64,000 nt of DNA, taken from Aquanectria penicillioides (lineage: Eukaryota; Ascomycota; Sordariomycetes; Hypocreales; Nectriaceae). Below are positions 13,133 to 22,910 of this stretch, piece by piece. Position numbers and translations under genes: made by a program. Location: the NCBI GenBank assembly GCA_003415625.1, contig PYIU01000007.1, positions 1,364,001 through 1,428,000 on the forward strand. Reading direction: 5' to 3'. The notes below the pieces were generated by a model that saw only the letters and a program-made list of their open reading frames with translations, had not been told where the DNA came from and ran no database searches. Numbering within the stretch: the first letter of the stretch is position 1; each line of letters opens with the position of its first letter.

Positions 13133-13515
13133 TATATTAGTAAATAGAAATATTAGCTAAAATATATACCCTATCCAAAAGGGTATAGGGTAAGTAGGTT
13201 TAGTTAAAGACTAAATAGCCTTTTTAAGTAGCTATAAATAGCTTAAAAGAGTATTAAAGCATTTAATTAAATGCTTTAGGGTATCCCTTAAAGAAAAGAA
13301 AGAAAGAAAATAAAGTAAAAAGTCATAAATAAAGTAATATTATAAGGGGCTACACTAGGACTTTAATAGAGTCTAAATATAAGGAATTTAAAATTTTAAA
13401 AATAAAAATTAATTAAAGAAAACTGCCTATTCATTTCCTATATCTTTAAGGTCCCTTTTATCTTTTTAACCAACTTAATAATAGATTAATCTATATTACC
13501 CTAGACCTTAACTTA
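13133..13515 (-). repeat. LTR copy C (5' LTR of the minus-strand element)
   Basis: 383 bp, mutated to a degree similar to copy A. ATAAT follows at 13516-13520 and matches the duplication before copy A. It still contains the GCATTTAATTAAATGC palindrome (13259-13274) that is GCATCTAATCGAATGC in copy B. Confidence 0.85.
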
Positions 13516-13650
13516 ATAATTAATAAATTAATTAAAAATATTAAAATAATATATATAATAAAATCTATTCTATAATATTATTTATACTATAAGTAAATAT
13601 TTTATATATAATTTTCTTTATTTTTAAATAATTTATTGCTTGCTCTATTG

Positions 13651-13743
13651 AAATAGTTATAGCATGCGATGCAGTTACGGGTTTTGTTGCCACCTCTCCA
13701 TTGGAGAGGTGGGGGCGTGACTAGTCACTCAACCCAGTGGGTA
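13651..13743 (-). repeat. Right terminal inverted repeat
   Basis: Reverse complement of the left repeat at 51-142, with the same palindrome (13717-13728) and the same hairpin (13691-13711, central base complementary to the left copy). It ends in TA at 13742-13743. It lies about 70 bp from the 3' end of the tRNA-Glu gene. Confidence 0.9.
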
Positions 13744-13787
13744 CATCTCTCTCAACAAGTGGAAGTGACAAAAAGAGATGAAACACC

Positions 13788-13792
13788 AAAAA
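13788..13792 (-). terminator. Pol III T5 terminator of the tRNA-Glu gene
   Basis: Minus-strand TTTTT about 22 nt beyond the mature 3' end of the tRNA, the expected simple RNA polymerase III stop. It lies between the tRNA and the transposon end. Confidence 0.6.
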
Positions 13793-13814
13793 TATAGGCC
13801 GTAGAGGCAGGTCA

Positions 13815-13904
13815 CTCCGGTACAGGGAATCGAACCCTGGGCTCCGCGGAACTGATCTCTCAGATTATGAGAGCGCGAAATGTTAGCCACTACACCATAC
13901 CGGA
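13815..13904 (-). tRNA. tRNA-Glu (anticodon CTC) with an 18-nt intron
   Basis: Acceptor arms TCCGGTA/TACCGGA pair perfectly, with discriminator G at 13815. The A box (TGGTGTAGTGG) and B box (GGTTCGATTCC) are intact. Anticodon stem TCGCG/CGCGG encloses the anticodon CTC at 13871-13869, followed by A37. An 18-nt intron (13867-13850) starts directly after position 37, the canonical eukaryotic nuclear site. The intron contains GAGAG, which can pair with the CTCTC of the anticodon loop as required by the splicing endonuclease. This tRNA decodes GAG. Confidence 0.95.
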
Positions 13905-14368
13905 TTGTGATTGGCTGTGGTTGATGTAAGGATGTTGTGGTATTATCACCTATGACTGTTTCAAAATATGTAGCGCGGCAAACAAACCCTCACTCAGGTA
14001 GGTAGGTGTCTTAGCCTCATAGGGGAAGAAACCTACCTACCTCCGCAATTAAAAAAAAACACATAATGGATAAATAAGGAAAGGATTAATTGCTTTTATG
14101 TTAATCTTATTTTCTACCTCATTCTTTCTTACCTCTGTTTAATTGAAAAATTGCTCAATCAGCCATAAGAATGTCACGAACACTACAAAAATCTTATATC
14201 TGGAGGCATCAGGCACAATTTCTCCACCTGCTGTGAACCACTCACTAACTCCAACCAAAGCACAGAAATAGGAACCTGGATAGCACATCTAGTAGTACCT
14301 CCATTAATGTTAATTTTCTAATCAAATCGTAATCTCATGACCCTCTAACCGTCTCCAGTTCACCGGAA
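13905..14368. other. Intergenic; inverted AGGTAGGT repeat
   Basis: Lies upstream of the tRNA and in the 3' flank of the next minus-strand gene. It holds a perfect 12-bp inverted repeat AGGTAGGTAGGT (13996-14007) / ACCTACCTACCT (14031-14042) with a 23-nt spacer. No gene is seen. Confidence 0.7.
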
Positions 14369-15478
14369 TCACACTGTCAAAGTGGATTCCTTCCCAAAGC
14401 TATCCCCAAACGATCCCGTTCCCCTTGTCCGCGCTATTAATTTTGGATCCCGTCGTCTCCACGACCTGCCCAGCCTCTTCTCCCGCGCCGCTTCACTTAT
14501 TCGCGTTCGCACAAGGTTATACCAAAATACAATGGAAAATAGAAACGTCAGGACCGCGATGGCCCCCATCGGTGCGACGATCGAAAACACAGTGAACCGC
14601 CACGACACGGTCTGGAAGGCATCGTCCTCGGCCAGCTTGGTCGTGCCCAATCCTACTTGCATGGCGGATAGGATTAATAGAATGTAAGCAGTAGCAGCGA
14701 CAATGGAAGCTAGACTGTCTCGGTGGAAACTGCCGTACGAGTTCCAGGTGGACATGAAACGGCTGGCCAACGGGCCGTTCAACACTTTGTCGATGAGTCT
14801 CAACCTGTTGAGACGCAGCTCCCCGTAGATGAAGCGCTTAGCCACATCTGCGTACAGTTGCTCCGGGCTCAGCTGCTCACCGCCCTTGCTGCGCAAGATC
14901 TCGCGCACAAACCGCCGCCATCGCGGCCAGGTGACCTCTTCGGGGATGAGGTTCTTTGTGCGGGCGATGGTGAAGTCGCTCTGGCGAGCGACGAGGGCTA
15001 CATAGGAGAGCAAGAACCCGAGGGCGCACTGGCGGAGATGGCGGTATTGGCAGGGCTGGGACTGGGAGCAGGAGGAGCCGATGGAAGCGCAGCGGCAAGC
15101 GAGGTGTTGCTGCCAGAATTGAGGGTTGAGCAAGAAGCGCGGGATAGGCTTCAGAAAGATGCGATTCTGGCCCCAGACGAGGTGGATTTCGATGCGCTCG
15201 CTGACCACGATGTCGCGACCCAGCAGCACCTGGTGGTGCAGCGGACGGGGCGGGACGGGCCGGCCGGCAAGCCAGAGATGGTGGATGATTTCGTGGAGCC
15301 GCTTGGGATCCAGCTCATCCTGGATGAGGCTCAGCTCAGGGAGGTCTTCGGGGGCGTAAAGGTCGTCGCCAATCCTGAATGAGGCCGGGAACTGGTCAGG
15401 CAGCAGGGTTTCGTTCTTTTCGTCGCTGTCGACATCCGTCAGGACGTTGCTGGAGAAAGGCGCCGGCGGTTGAGACAT
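14369..15478 (-). CDS. DUF6601-like fungal membrane protein
   Basis: Single-exon frame of 369 residues from the ATG at 15478. The frame stays open upstream to 15661, but the extra 61 residues are low-complexity and unlike the rest, so the internal Met is preferred. The N-terminal part has a conserved-looking segment with H-L-V-W-x-x-x-R-I-F-L-K-P-I-P-R, which I recall from the ascomycete family DUF6601. A hydrophobic stretch follows mid-protein, with two clear membrane spans near the C-terminus (about residues 250-275 and 290-320), then a basic tail. No enzymatic motif is visible and function is unknown. The family name is from memory and should be treated as tentative. It is transcribed divergently from the NLR gene to its right. 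Confidence 0.7.
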   Translation of the reverse strand: MSQPPAPFSSNVLTDVDSDEKNETLLPDQFPASFRIGDDLYAPEDLPELSLIQDELDPKRLHEIIHHLWLAGRPVPPRPLHHQVLLGRDIVVSERIEIHLVWGQNRIFLKPIPRFLLNPQFWQQHLACRCASIGSSCSQSQPCQYRHLRQCALGFLLSYVALVARQSDFTIARTKNLIPEEVTWPRWRRFVREILRSKGGEQLSPEQLYADVAKRFIYGELRLNRLRLIDKVLNGPLASRFMSTWNSYGSFHRDSLASIVAATAYILLILSAMQVGLGTTKLAEDDAFQTVSWRFTVFSIVAPMGAIAVLTFLFSIVFWYNLVRTRISEAAREKRLGRSWRRRDPKLIARTRGTGSFGDSFGKESTLTV

Positions 15479-16726
15479 GATCTCGGGAAGCGACAGCGCC
15501 CGTCGAGGGAGAATGGCGGAGAGGCCAGCTTCATCAGCTAGAGCGCCCGGCGATGGCTGTTGACGAATTTGCAGTTGTCTGACAGTGGGGGTTGCTGGAG
15601 GCAGATGGAAAATGCAAGGGCAGCGAGACGGCACGGGAGTTTTCTGCTTCCTCGAGGACAAAGTTTGGCACGCTCCCTTGGGGCACGAGCAAGTTGCGCT
15701 TTTGCTTCCTCCAGGAGATTGGTTATTGGCTTATTAGTGGGCTTAGTGATACAGCCGGCGCGGGTGTGGATCTCCCGGGAGACAATTAAGCAATCGAGCC
15801 TAACGTTTTTGCTGAACAGGACTGAGACTCTTGCCGAGACCTGCGCAATTAACCAACTACCTGGTAACTGCTCCGTGTTGGGCCACACATCCCATAACAT
15901 TTGTCACGCCAAAACCAACCACGCTCCGGGCTCTCTGCCAGGATGCTTGCCTAGTCATGCAACCTTTGGCCTCGGGCATTTCTTATTTGATCATTGAACA
16001 GTTCACGGGACTCCAGCCGAACACAGGAGATGACATGCCCAGGGCCTCTGCGTTTCATGGCGGACGCCATTCGCCAGCATCCACCACGCAACATGGCACC
16101 ATTTCTTGACCGGCACCTCGCCCCCTGCAGCGCTGCGGGGAGGCTTGTCTGGACCTTTACGGAGTAGTTGAGTTGAATCGCTGTCGACGCCTTCTCCGAG
16201 CGTTCCTGCAGCCCTATATAGCCTTGGCGTCGCGACTTGGCCGTTGCTGGAGCAAAATGCTCGGCTACATCCAGCCCGCCAGCCAGCGACCAGACGAACA
16301 AGCCCACGTCGAAAAAACTTCGTGGCTTCCATCCGGTTCTTTACATTCGTATCCCCTTCCAATTTCTCCTAGTGGCTGCATCCTGCAGCTCACCTAACGC
16401 GTGATTAAGTCGGAGCCCCCAGCCTTGCCTCTCCTAGGATTGGGGCCGAAACGACATGGCTGTGACGGTTCCCCTCCCCCTCAAAACATCTGCCTGTGAA
16501 TAAGTATATCCGTGTGAACTCCCCTCTCTTACACTTTCATCTTTTGAAGGATTCTGTCTCACTCAAGCTTCTTCTCCCATTGCATATTGTAAAACCGTCA
16601 CTCTCAATCGTCTTTGTCTCGGGTAGTCGCGGCGCTCTTTGCTATCCTCTACAACCATCTCCCGTTTTGCCCACCGCTTGAGCAAAGTACCACAAACAGG
16701 GGGCACGCACCAAAAACACCAACGAA
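15479..16726. other. Divergent promoter region
   Basis: 1.25 kb between the DUF6601-like gene (-) and the first NLR gene (+). Short frames on both strands lack any recognisable domain. A pyrimidine-rich stretch near 16500-16620 could be part of the NLR 5' leader. Confidence 0.6.
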
Positions 16727-19700
16727 ATGTCCACGCCTCAGCAGGGGCTGGAAGTTCTAGCCCCCGCCAGTGACCATCCAACTCACAGCAACATCACCGT
16801 CGAGTACGTAGTATCCCCTGTTTCTCATTGAGTTTCCGCGAGCTTCAAGACATCATCAACTCTAACGCTCACTCCAGTATTGTTGCTGTTCCTGGCCTGG
16901 GAGCTGACCCATCCAAGAGCTTCGGCTCCGAAACCCCAGGGGGCTTCAACTGGCTCAAGAACGAGCAAGAGGGCATTTGCTCCGACATTCCCGGCGCGCG
17001 GGTGCTGCTGTACCACTACGAGTCGCGATGGCTTGGCGCCGATGCTAAGCAGCAGACGCTGTACAATGTGGCGAGCCTCCTTCTCGACAGTCTAGTCGAG
17101 AACAGAAAGGGCGGTGATGCTGGACCATCAACGCGGCCCATTGTATTCCTCGCCCACAGCATGGGCGGCCTTGTCGTGGCCAAGGCGTTGACCCTGGCTG
17201 CTGCTCAACCCGAGAAGATTGAGTACATGCGCATCTTTGAGTGTTTCGCCGGTGCCATTTTCTTCGGTACTCCGTTCAAAGGCTCGTCGGCCCAAGCGAG
17301 GGCGCTTCTCCTTGCCACCTTCCTAGAAAAGGTTGGCGGTGCCATTCCCACTCAAATGGTGCAGCTCCTCGAGCCCGGTCGCGATTCGCTGGAGGAGTTG
17401 CGCAGAGATTTTGTCAGTCTGGCATCCAAGGAGCCCAAGGCCAATATTGCTTGCATTTTTGAACAGGCCAAGACCAACTACCTAAAAGAGAAGGTATCGC
17501 AATGGGTGCCTAAAAATCACTTCAAGTTTGGCCCAGAAGAGATTGTCGTTACTCAAGACTCTGCCACCTTGGATGGCGCCGTCGTCCGGGGTCTGGCGTG
17601 CAATCATCGCCAACTCAACCGCTTCGACAGCGCCAAGGATGGGCGTTACGAAGTCGTGCGGCGCCACCTCAAGGACATTGTCAAGAGCTCGCCGCTGATT
17701 GTCAAGACACGACTCAGGGCATCTCGCCAGTCCGTCGTCGATGACACCACATTCCAGCGGCTCTCGGAGAGTCTCAACGTGGTCGATTTCCAGCGTCGGC
17801 GCCGGAGCGTCGAGAACTTCAGCGGCGACTCGACTTGGATCCTAAAGGAAGACAAGTATGATTGGTGGATCACGCAGGCTTCCACTGTTCAACCTCCCAA
17901 GTACCCATCCCTCTGGGTGTCTGGTGACGAAGGCTTGGGTAAGTCCAAGGCTGCTGTCACTGCCATCGAGGACCTCAAAAAAAAAAGAGGCCGAAAACCA
18001 CCTCCCCGGGGCTCGTAATGTCATGGTCGCGTACTTCTTCTGCGAGCCGACACCAGATTGCAGCGTGGCCGAGAACCTCCTCAAGTCGCTGATTTGGCAG
18101 CTCATCCTCCAGAGGAGATCCCTAGCACAATATGTCAAGACATTTGCTGCTCAGGGTTCTAAGGTCAGAGGTGGAGGTCACAGCACAGATGGGCAATTCA
18201 GTCTTTCCAAGCTTTGGAGGGGCCTCACTGATATGCTCAGCGACTCCTCCGTGCAAGAGGTTTACTTTGTTCTCAACAACATCCACTATCTCTCCAGGGA
18301 CTTGGAGAGTACTGGGGAGTTCTTAGGTGCCATTTCTGAGATGCTGCAAGCCGAGATAGGCGTAGCTGAAGATCCCATTAGGGAAAAGGTCCGATGGATG
18401 TTTCTCAGCAGAGACCGTCCCAACATCAAGGCTGTGTTGCAAGAGGGCTATGCTCCCGGGGCTCTGCGCATCGACCTCAACGACACATCCAAGAGTAATT
18501 TGCGACGACAGCACCTTCGGTCGTATACTCGTGGCAGAGTCAAGTCTCTTGCCGATGACAAAGATTATAGCCTGGCCTTGCAATACTTCGTTTTCAGTAG
18601 CCTTGAGAAAAGGGCGCAGAGCAACTCTCTCTGGATTGAAGTTGTCTGCCGCCTGCTGACTCAGTTTCCCACCAGTTTCGTCAACGTCAGAAAGACGCTT
18701 GAGTTGCTGCCGCAAGACGTCCATGAGCTAATCCAACGGACATGGGTTGAGGTACATGTTGCAAGTTTCCCCGGTCATCTGCAAAACTAACACATTATAA
18801 AGCACCTAGAGCACGTTGATGAGGACATTTTGGAGACTACCAAGGAGATTCTTCGCACGTTGATCATCGCGTACGAGGAGCCAACGCTTCAAGAGCTGTC
18901 CGTGATAGCCGAATTGGGTTTCGACATAGAGTCAGACGATTCTGAAGAAACGGAAAACAAAATTCTAGAACAAGTCCGGGCTTGTGGGCCCTTGCTCCGA
19001 GTCTATGAAACAGACACCTGGGATGATGAGATTGGTTACAGGAGAGTGACCCGTGTCGCATTCGTTCACCCGCTTGCGCGAGAAGCGCTGCTCATGCCCC
19101 ACCTCAGGAAGGTAATCAGCCTCGGAGGGGATGAAGATGATGAGAAAACAGAGGTTGAGTGGCAGCACGGTATCGTCGGTCTTCGGTGTTTCTCTTACAT
19201 GCTCAAGAGACTTGGATCCGCAGACGACGACGATGTCGCCCTGAGGAGAGAAGGCCCAGCATCAGGGGACCCGGCCGACGCTGAAATTGATGAATTATTC
19301 CCAGACGAGGATGAAGATGATGAAGAATCCGAAGATGACGCCCTGGATGCGTATGCTTTGGAATATCCTCTCAAGTACTGGCTGCGGCATGGTTATGAGG
19401 CCACGCCCGACTTCGTCCAAACTCTTGACATTAAGCACCGCTTCTGGTCTCCCGACTCCTCCACGCGCAAGCGATGGTGGGGAAATTATGCCCAACGTGA
19501 TGGCCGCGGCGAGCTCAAGAACATGACAGCGCTGCACGTCGCTGCCTTCTTCGGCTTGCTTCCGCTCGTCGATTCACTGCTCGCCGACGGACATTTGGAG
19601 GAGATCAACCGCCTTGATACATGGGACAATCAGCCCCTCCACTGGGCTGCATCGTGCGGCCACATCGAGGTGTGCGAGAGATTGTTGGAGAAGGGAGCAG

Positions 19701-22525
19701 ACATCAACAACGGACGAGAGACGAGGGCATGGACCCCGCTTCACATGGCTGCTTCAGAGGATCGCGTCGAAGTTATCCAGATGCTCCTTGACCACCCCAG
19801 CGGCCAAGTCGCAGATATAAATGCTGTCGCAGATGAGGTCGGCACATCACTGACGTTGGCTCTGTTGTGGCGACAAACAAAAGCGGCAGAGTTGCTCTTG
19901 GAACGAGGTGCTGATCCCACCTTGACTTCCAGTGATTGCGAGCCTCCGGTTGCCGTCGCTGTTCTCAGAGGCTATGAAGACCTTGTAGAAAAGCTGCTGC
20001 GAGCCGGGGGTGACCAGAACCTCACCTCGCATGAGTTTGGTAGCGCGCTGGCCGCCGCCGCTTCAACCGGGAACACCAACATCGTCAAGACACTACTTTC
20101 ACTAGACCACGATCCTGCTTCTCACCAGCGAGCTCTGGAGGAAGCTGCAACGGGAGGGTTTCTCCCTGTGGTCGAAGCTGTCCTGGAAAACTCGGCAGCT
20201 TTGCCATTTGACCACGCCTTTGAACAGGCGGCGTTTTACGGTCAGGATGAGATTCTAAAGCGTCTGTGGAGCTGCCGTGAGGAGAATGAGCTCTCTCATG
20301 AAGCAGTTAACAATGCTCTGTACAAAGCCACCGATGCTCAGCAAGAGTCGGCCATCAAGTTCCTCCTTCATGAATGCCAGGCCAACCCCAATGCTACAGG
20401 GGAAGAGTATGGCAATGCGTTGACTGCTTCGGCATATGACGGCACAGCTTCAATCCTACAGCTACTCATCGAATACGGGGCCGATGTCAACGCTCCCGAA
20501 GGATGGGCGCTCCAGACCGCCGCAGCCAACGGCCACAATGAGATTGTCCAGGTTTTGCTCAATCATGGTGCCGATATCAATGGGTTTAGCAGCCATTTTG
20601 CGGAGGGAACAGCTTTACAGGCTGCCTGCGTCGCCGGAAGTGTTGATGCCGCGGCACTCCTATTGAGCCGGGGTGCTAATCCAGACTATGGCGCTGGAGA
20701 CCTCACCAACCCGCTGACAGCAGCTATCACAAATGCCAATAACGAGCTTATGGAGATGTTGCTGAAGTCAGGGGCAAACCCGAACGTCTCTGGAGGGCTT
20801 GACAAAAGCACCCCGCTCATTAATGCGGCATGGTTCCTCCCAGCCAAATCTCTTGAGCTTCTCATTCGCTATCGGGCCAGAATTGACCAGATGGATCCAG
20901 ATGAGGATACAGCCCTCATCATGTCTGCCGTGGCCGGCGATGAAGAGTGCGTCAAGGCTCTTCTCGATCACGACGCCAATATTAATCTCGGCGGGAAACA
21001 CTACGGAACCGCGCTGCACGCTGCGGCTTCAAACGGATACACTTCGATATGTCGCTTGTTACTAGAACGAGGAGCGGATCCGACCAAAGAAATCGGACCA
21101 TACCGCACCGTCATTCAGGCTGCTGCGGTGTCTGGCGACTCGGACTGTGTTGAGGTTATTCTCGAACACGGAAAGCACATTGACGTAAACGTCAAGGGAG
21201 GTAGTCACTTTACAGCCCTGCACGCTGCCGCGACTCAAGAGGATGATAAGTGTATTCGGCAACTACTTGAGCGTAAGGTCAAACTAGATATTTATCCTCC
21301 CTCAAACGGCCCCCTCAAGAACACAGGTACTCCATTGCAAGAAGCTGCATTCTCAGGCTGCAATCGAAACGCACGCTTGTTGCTTGAGGCGGGTGCGGAT
21401 CCCAACATTGTCTCTGGCAAACACGGCACTGCCCTTCAGGCCGCTGCTCTCAAAGGCGACGCTGCCCTCTGCACACTCTTGCTAGAGTATAAGGCTAAAG
21501 TTGACGGCTGGTCCGGAAAGTACGGCAGTGCCCTTGTCGCAGCGGTCGTCCGTATGGATGATGATACAGATGAGGAACGACATGAAGTGCTCAATCTTCT
21601 CCTTGAGCAAGATGGTTTCCCCGTCGAGGCCTACAAAGCGGCATTGGAGCAGGCGATCAAACTCCATCGCAAGGAAGACTTCAAACTGATCTTGGCTTCC
21701 ATGAAGGCTACAAAGTCTAAGAAGAAGTTCCCCAACATTAAGGGCATGATGGCCCAATTCAAGAAGGTCCAGGGCCGTCGTCGTGCTGTCCATCGTGATG
21801 ATGATGAGAATAGTGACTTTGGTGAAGATATCATCAATCATCATCAGGATATTGATGATGAGATTGAGGAGTCTCAACAGGGCGATTCGACCGATCAAGA
21901 AGAAGCAGACGAAGAGGGTGATGGTACTAATTCAGGTTCTCAGCAGACGAGAGGAGTCGGAGGATCCAGCAGGGGACTGCCAGTTCGCACACGAACGGGT
22001 ATGGCTGGTGACTATGGAGGAGATCAGCAAGAAGGCTCTCGAGGGGTTGGCACCCGAGGTTTTGGTGGTGAACAGCAGGATAATCCTAATCAGCAAAGTA
22101 CTACTCGAAGCCGAGGTGGCGCTACAGTCGCCGGGGGGGCCGCCGGCACTGCACTAGGTGGCGTTGCTGCATCTAATATTGCTCTCGATGAGGAAGATAA
22201 TAACCAAGACTCAACTCGCGGCTTGAACAATCGTGGGTTTGATGAGGATGCCCCGGAAGACGAGCAGGGCGCCGAGGAGGACCAGCAACAAGTAGATGAG
22301 GAAGAATCAGAAACACAAGAGGAAGAGGAGGATGGGGAGCCGGTAGAAGAAGAAGAAGAAGAGCAAGATCAAGAGGAGGGCGGCGAAGATGAGGGTGGTG
22401 AAGAAGAGGGTGGTGAGGAAGAGGGTGGTGAAGAAGAAGCGGAAGATGAGGGTGGAGAACAAGAGGGGGAGGAAGAAGGTGAGGAGCCGGATGATGAAGA
22501 GGAACAGGAATATGAGGAGGAATAA
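16727..22525 (+). CDS. Fungal NLR: alpha/beta-hydrolase (SesB-like)-P-loop NTPase-ankyrin protein, frame broken at A10
   Basis: Exons: 16727-16803, 16878-18751 and 18803-22525; introns of 74 and 51 bp with normal GT/AG and CTAAC branch sites. About 1890 residues if one A is ignored. Residues ~27-290 form an alpha/beta hydrolase with a G-x-S-x-G-type nucleophile (A-H-S-M-G-G, Ser ~120), like SesB effector domains of fungal NLRs. A Walker A loop G-D-E-G-L-G-K-S lies near 372-382. Some 18-20 ankyrin repeats cover ~890-1560. The tail is Gln/Glu-rich, ending in an almost purely Glu/Gly segment (~1776-1890). In the A10 tract at 17977-17986 the frame shifts by one, so as written translation stops at 18018. 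Nine A's would keep it open. The gene may be a pseudogene, a polymorphic allele or a sequencing error; otherwise the coding sequence looks intact. Such proteins act in heterokaryon incompatibility and non-self recognition. Confidence 0.85.
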
Positions 22526-22910
22526 GAAGATAATGAGTATTCGGAAGGTTTATCTGTATCAAATGAGGAAGTTAAACGATTCTCGATGGCGTGTTAGATA
22601 TTTGCAATCTTCTTCCCTGCTCTTCTTCCACCTCTTGTCTTCAAACACATGCTAAAAAAACGCCAATCCACTCCATCAGGGTTTCAGTACCCTTAGAATC
22701 TCCAAGACTCAACGGAACAGCTCGAGTTCGACGCTTTTTGCTTTTCCTCCGTTTTCTATCCAAAAATCGTCATTCTCGTATCAATCTCAAATGCAACCCT
22801 GATGAAAGTGAAGCCAACACCGAGGAGAAACACCGACTATAAATCTCACGGATGACATCTCTCCCCGGCTCCGATATTTCCTTTGGCTCTGTTACCGTCC
22901 AATCATCATT
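22526..22910. other. Shared 3' region of two convergent NLR genes
   Basis: 385 bp between the stop codons of the plus- and minus-strand NLR genes. It holds only 3' untranslated sequence as far as I can see. Confidence 0.6.

Larger units (their letters stand above)
717..13515 (-). mobile_element. Ty3/gypsy LTR retrotransposon, RIP-inactivated
   Basis: Identical-length LTRs lie at 717-1099 and 13133-13515, with ATAAT on both outer sides (713-717 and 13516-13520; the T at 717 is shared between duplication and LTR). Orientation is minus: a polypurine tract AAAAAGGGA, read on the minus strand, abuts the left LTR (1101-1109). The gag and pol relics also read right to left: CCHC knuckle near 11.2 kb, protease near 10.0 kb, reverse transcriptase near 8.5 kb, integrase near 6.9 kb. 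Protease-RT-integrase order is the Ty3/gypsy order. The span is long for the class (12.8 kb). About 0.4 kb is the inserted solo LTR, and some of the 2.2-5.9 kb stretch may be further nested sequence that I cannot classify. Confidence 0.82.
51..13743. mobile_element. Nested, RIP-degraded transposon island bounded by TIRs
   Basis: Almost the whole interval is A/T, with sharp edges that coincide with a GC-rich inverted repeat pair at 51-142 and 13651-13743. TA flanks both outer ends (51-52 and 13742-13743), as expected for a TA target-site duplication of a Tc1/mariner-like element. A Ty3/gypsy element (717-13515) and a solo LTR lie inside. Subtracting the retrotransposon leaves about 0.9 kb, so the outer element is best read as a short non-autonomous TIR transposon (MITE-like) that later received retrotransposons. 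No open frame longer than about 60 codons survives anywhere inside, and the LTR copies differ mainly by C-to-T and G-to-A, which is the RIP signature. The superfamily of the outer element is inferred only from the TA flanks. Confidence 0.85.

Noticed and set aside
51..13743. Starship or Maverick/Polinton-type giant element
   Set aside because: No tyrosine recombinase, DNA polymerase B or cargo genes are readable, and the interior is explained largely by one LTR retrotransposon with its own target duplication.
14723..15382. 219-codon plus-strand frame
   Set aside because: Antisense to the DUF6601-like coding sequence; composition follows the codon structure of the minus-strand gene.
15560..16397. 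Overlapping frames of 60-145 codons on both strands
   Set aside because: No domain, no consistent codon use and no splice-linked series; they lie in a divergent promoter region.
21482..22562. Minus-strand frames opposite the end of the first NLR gene
   Set aside because: They mirror the repetitive Glu-rich codons of the sense strand (Pro/Leu/His-rich shadows).
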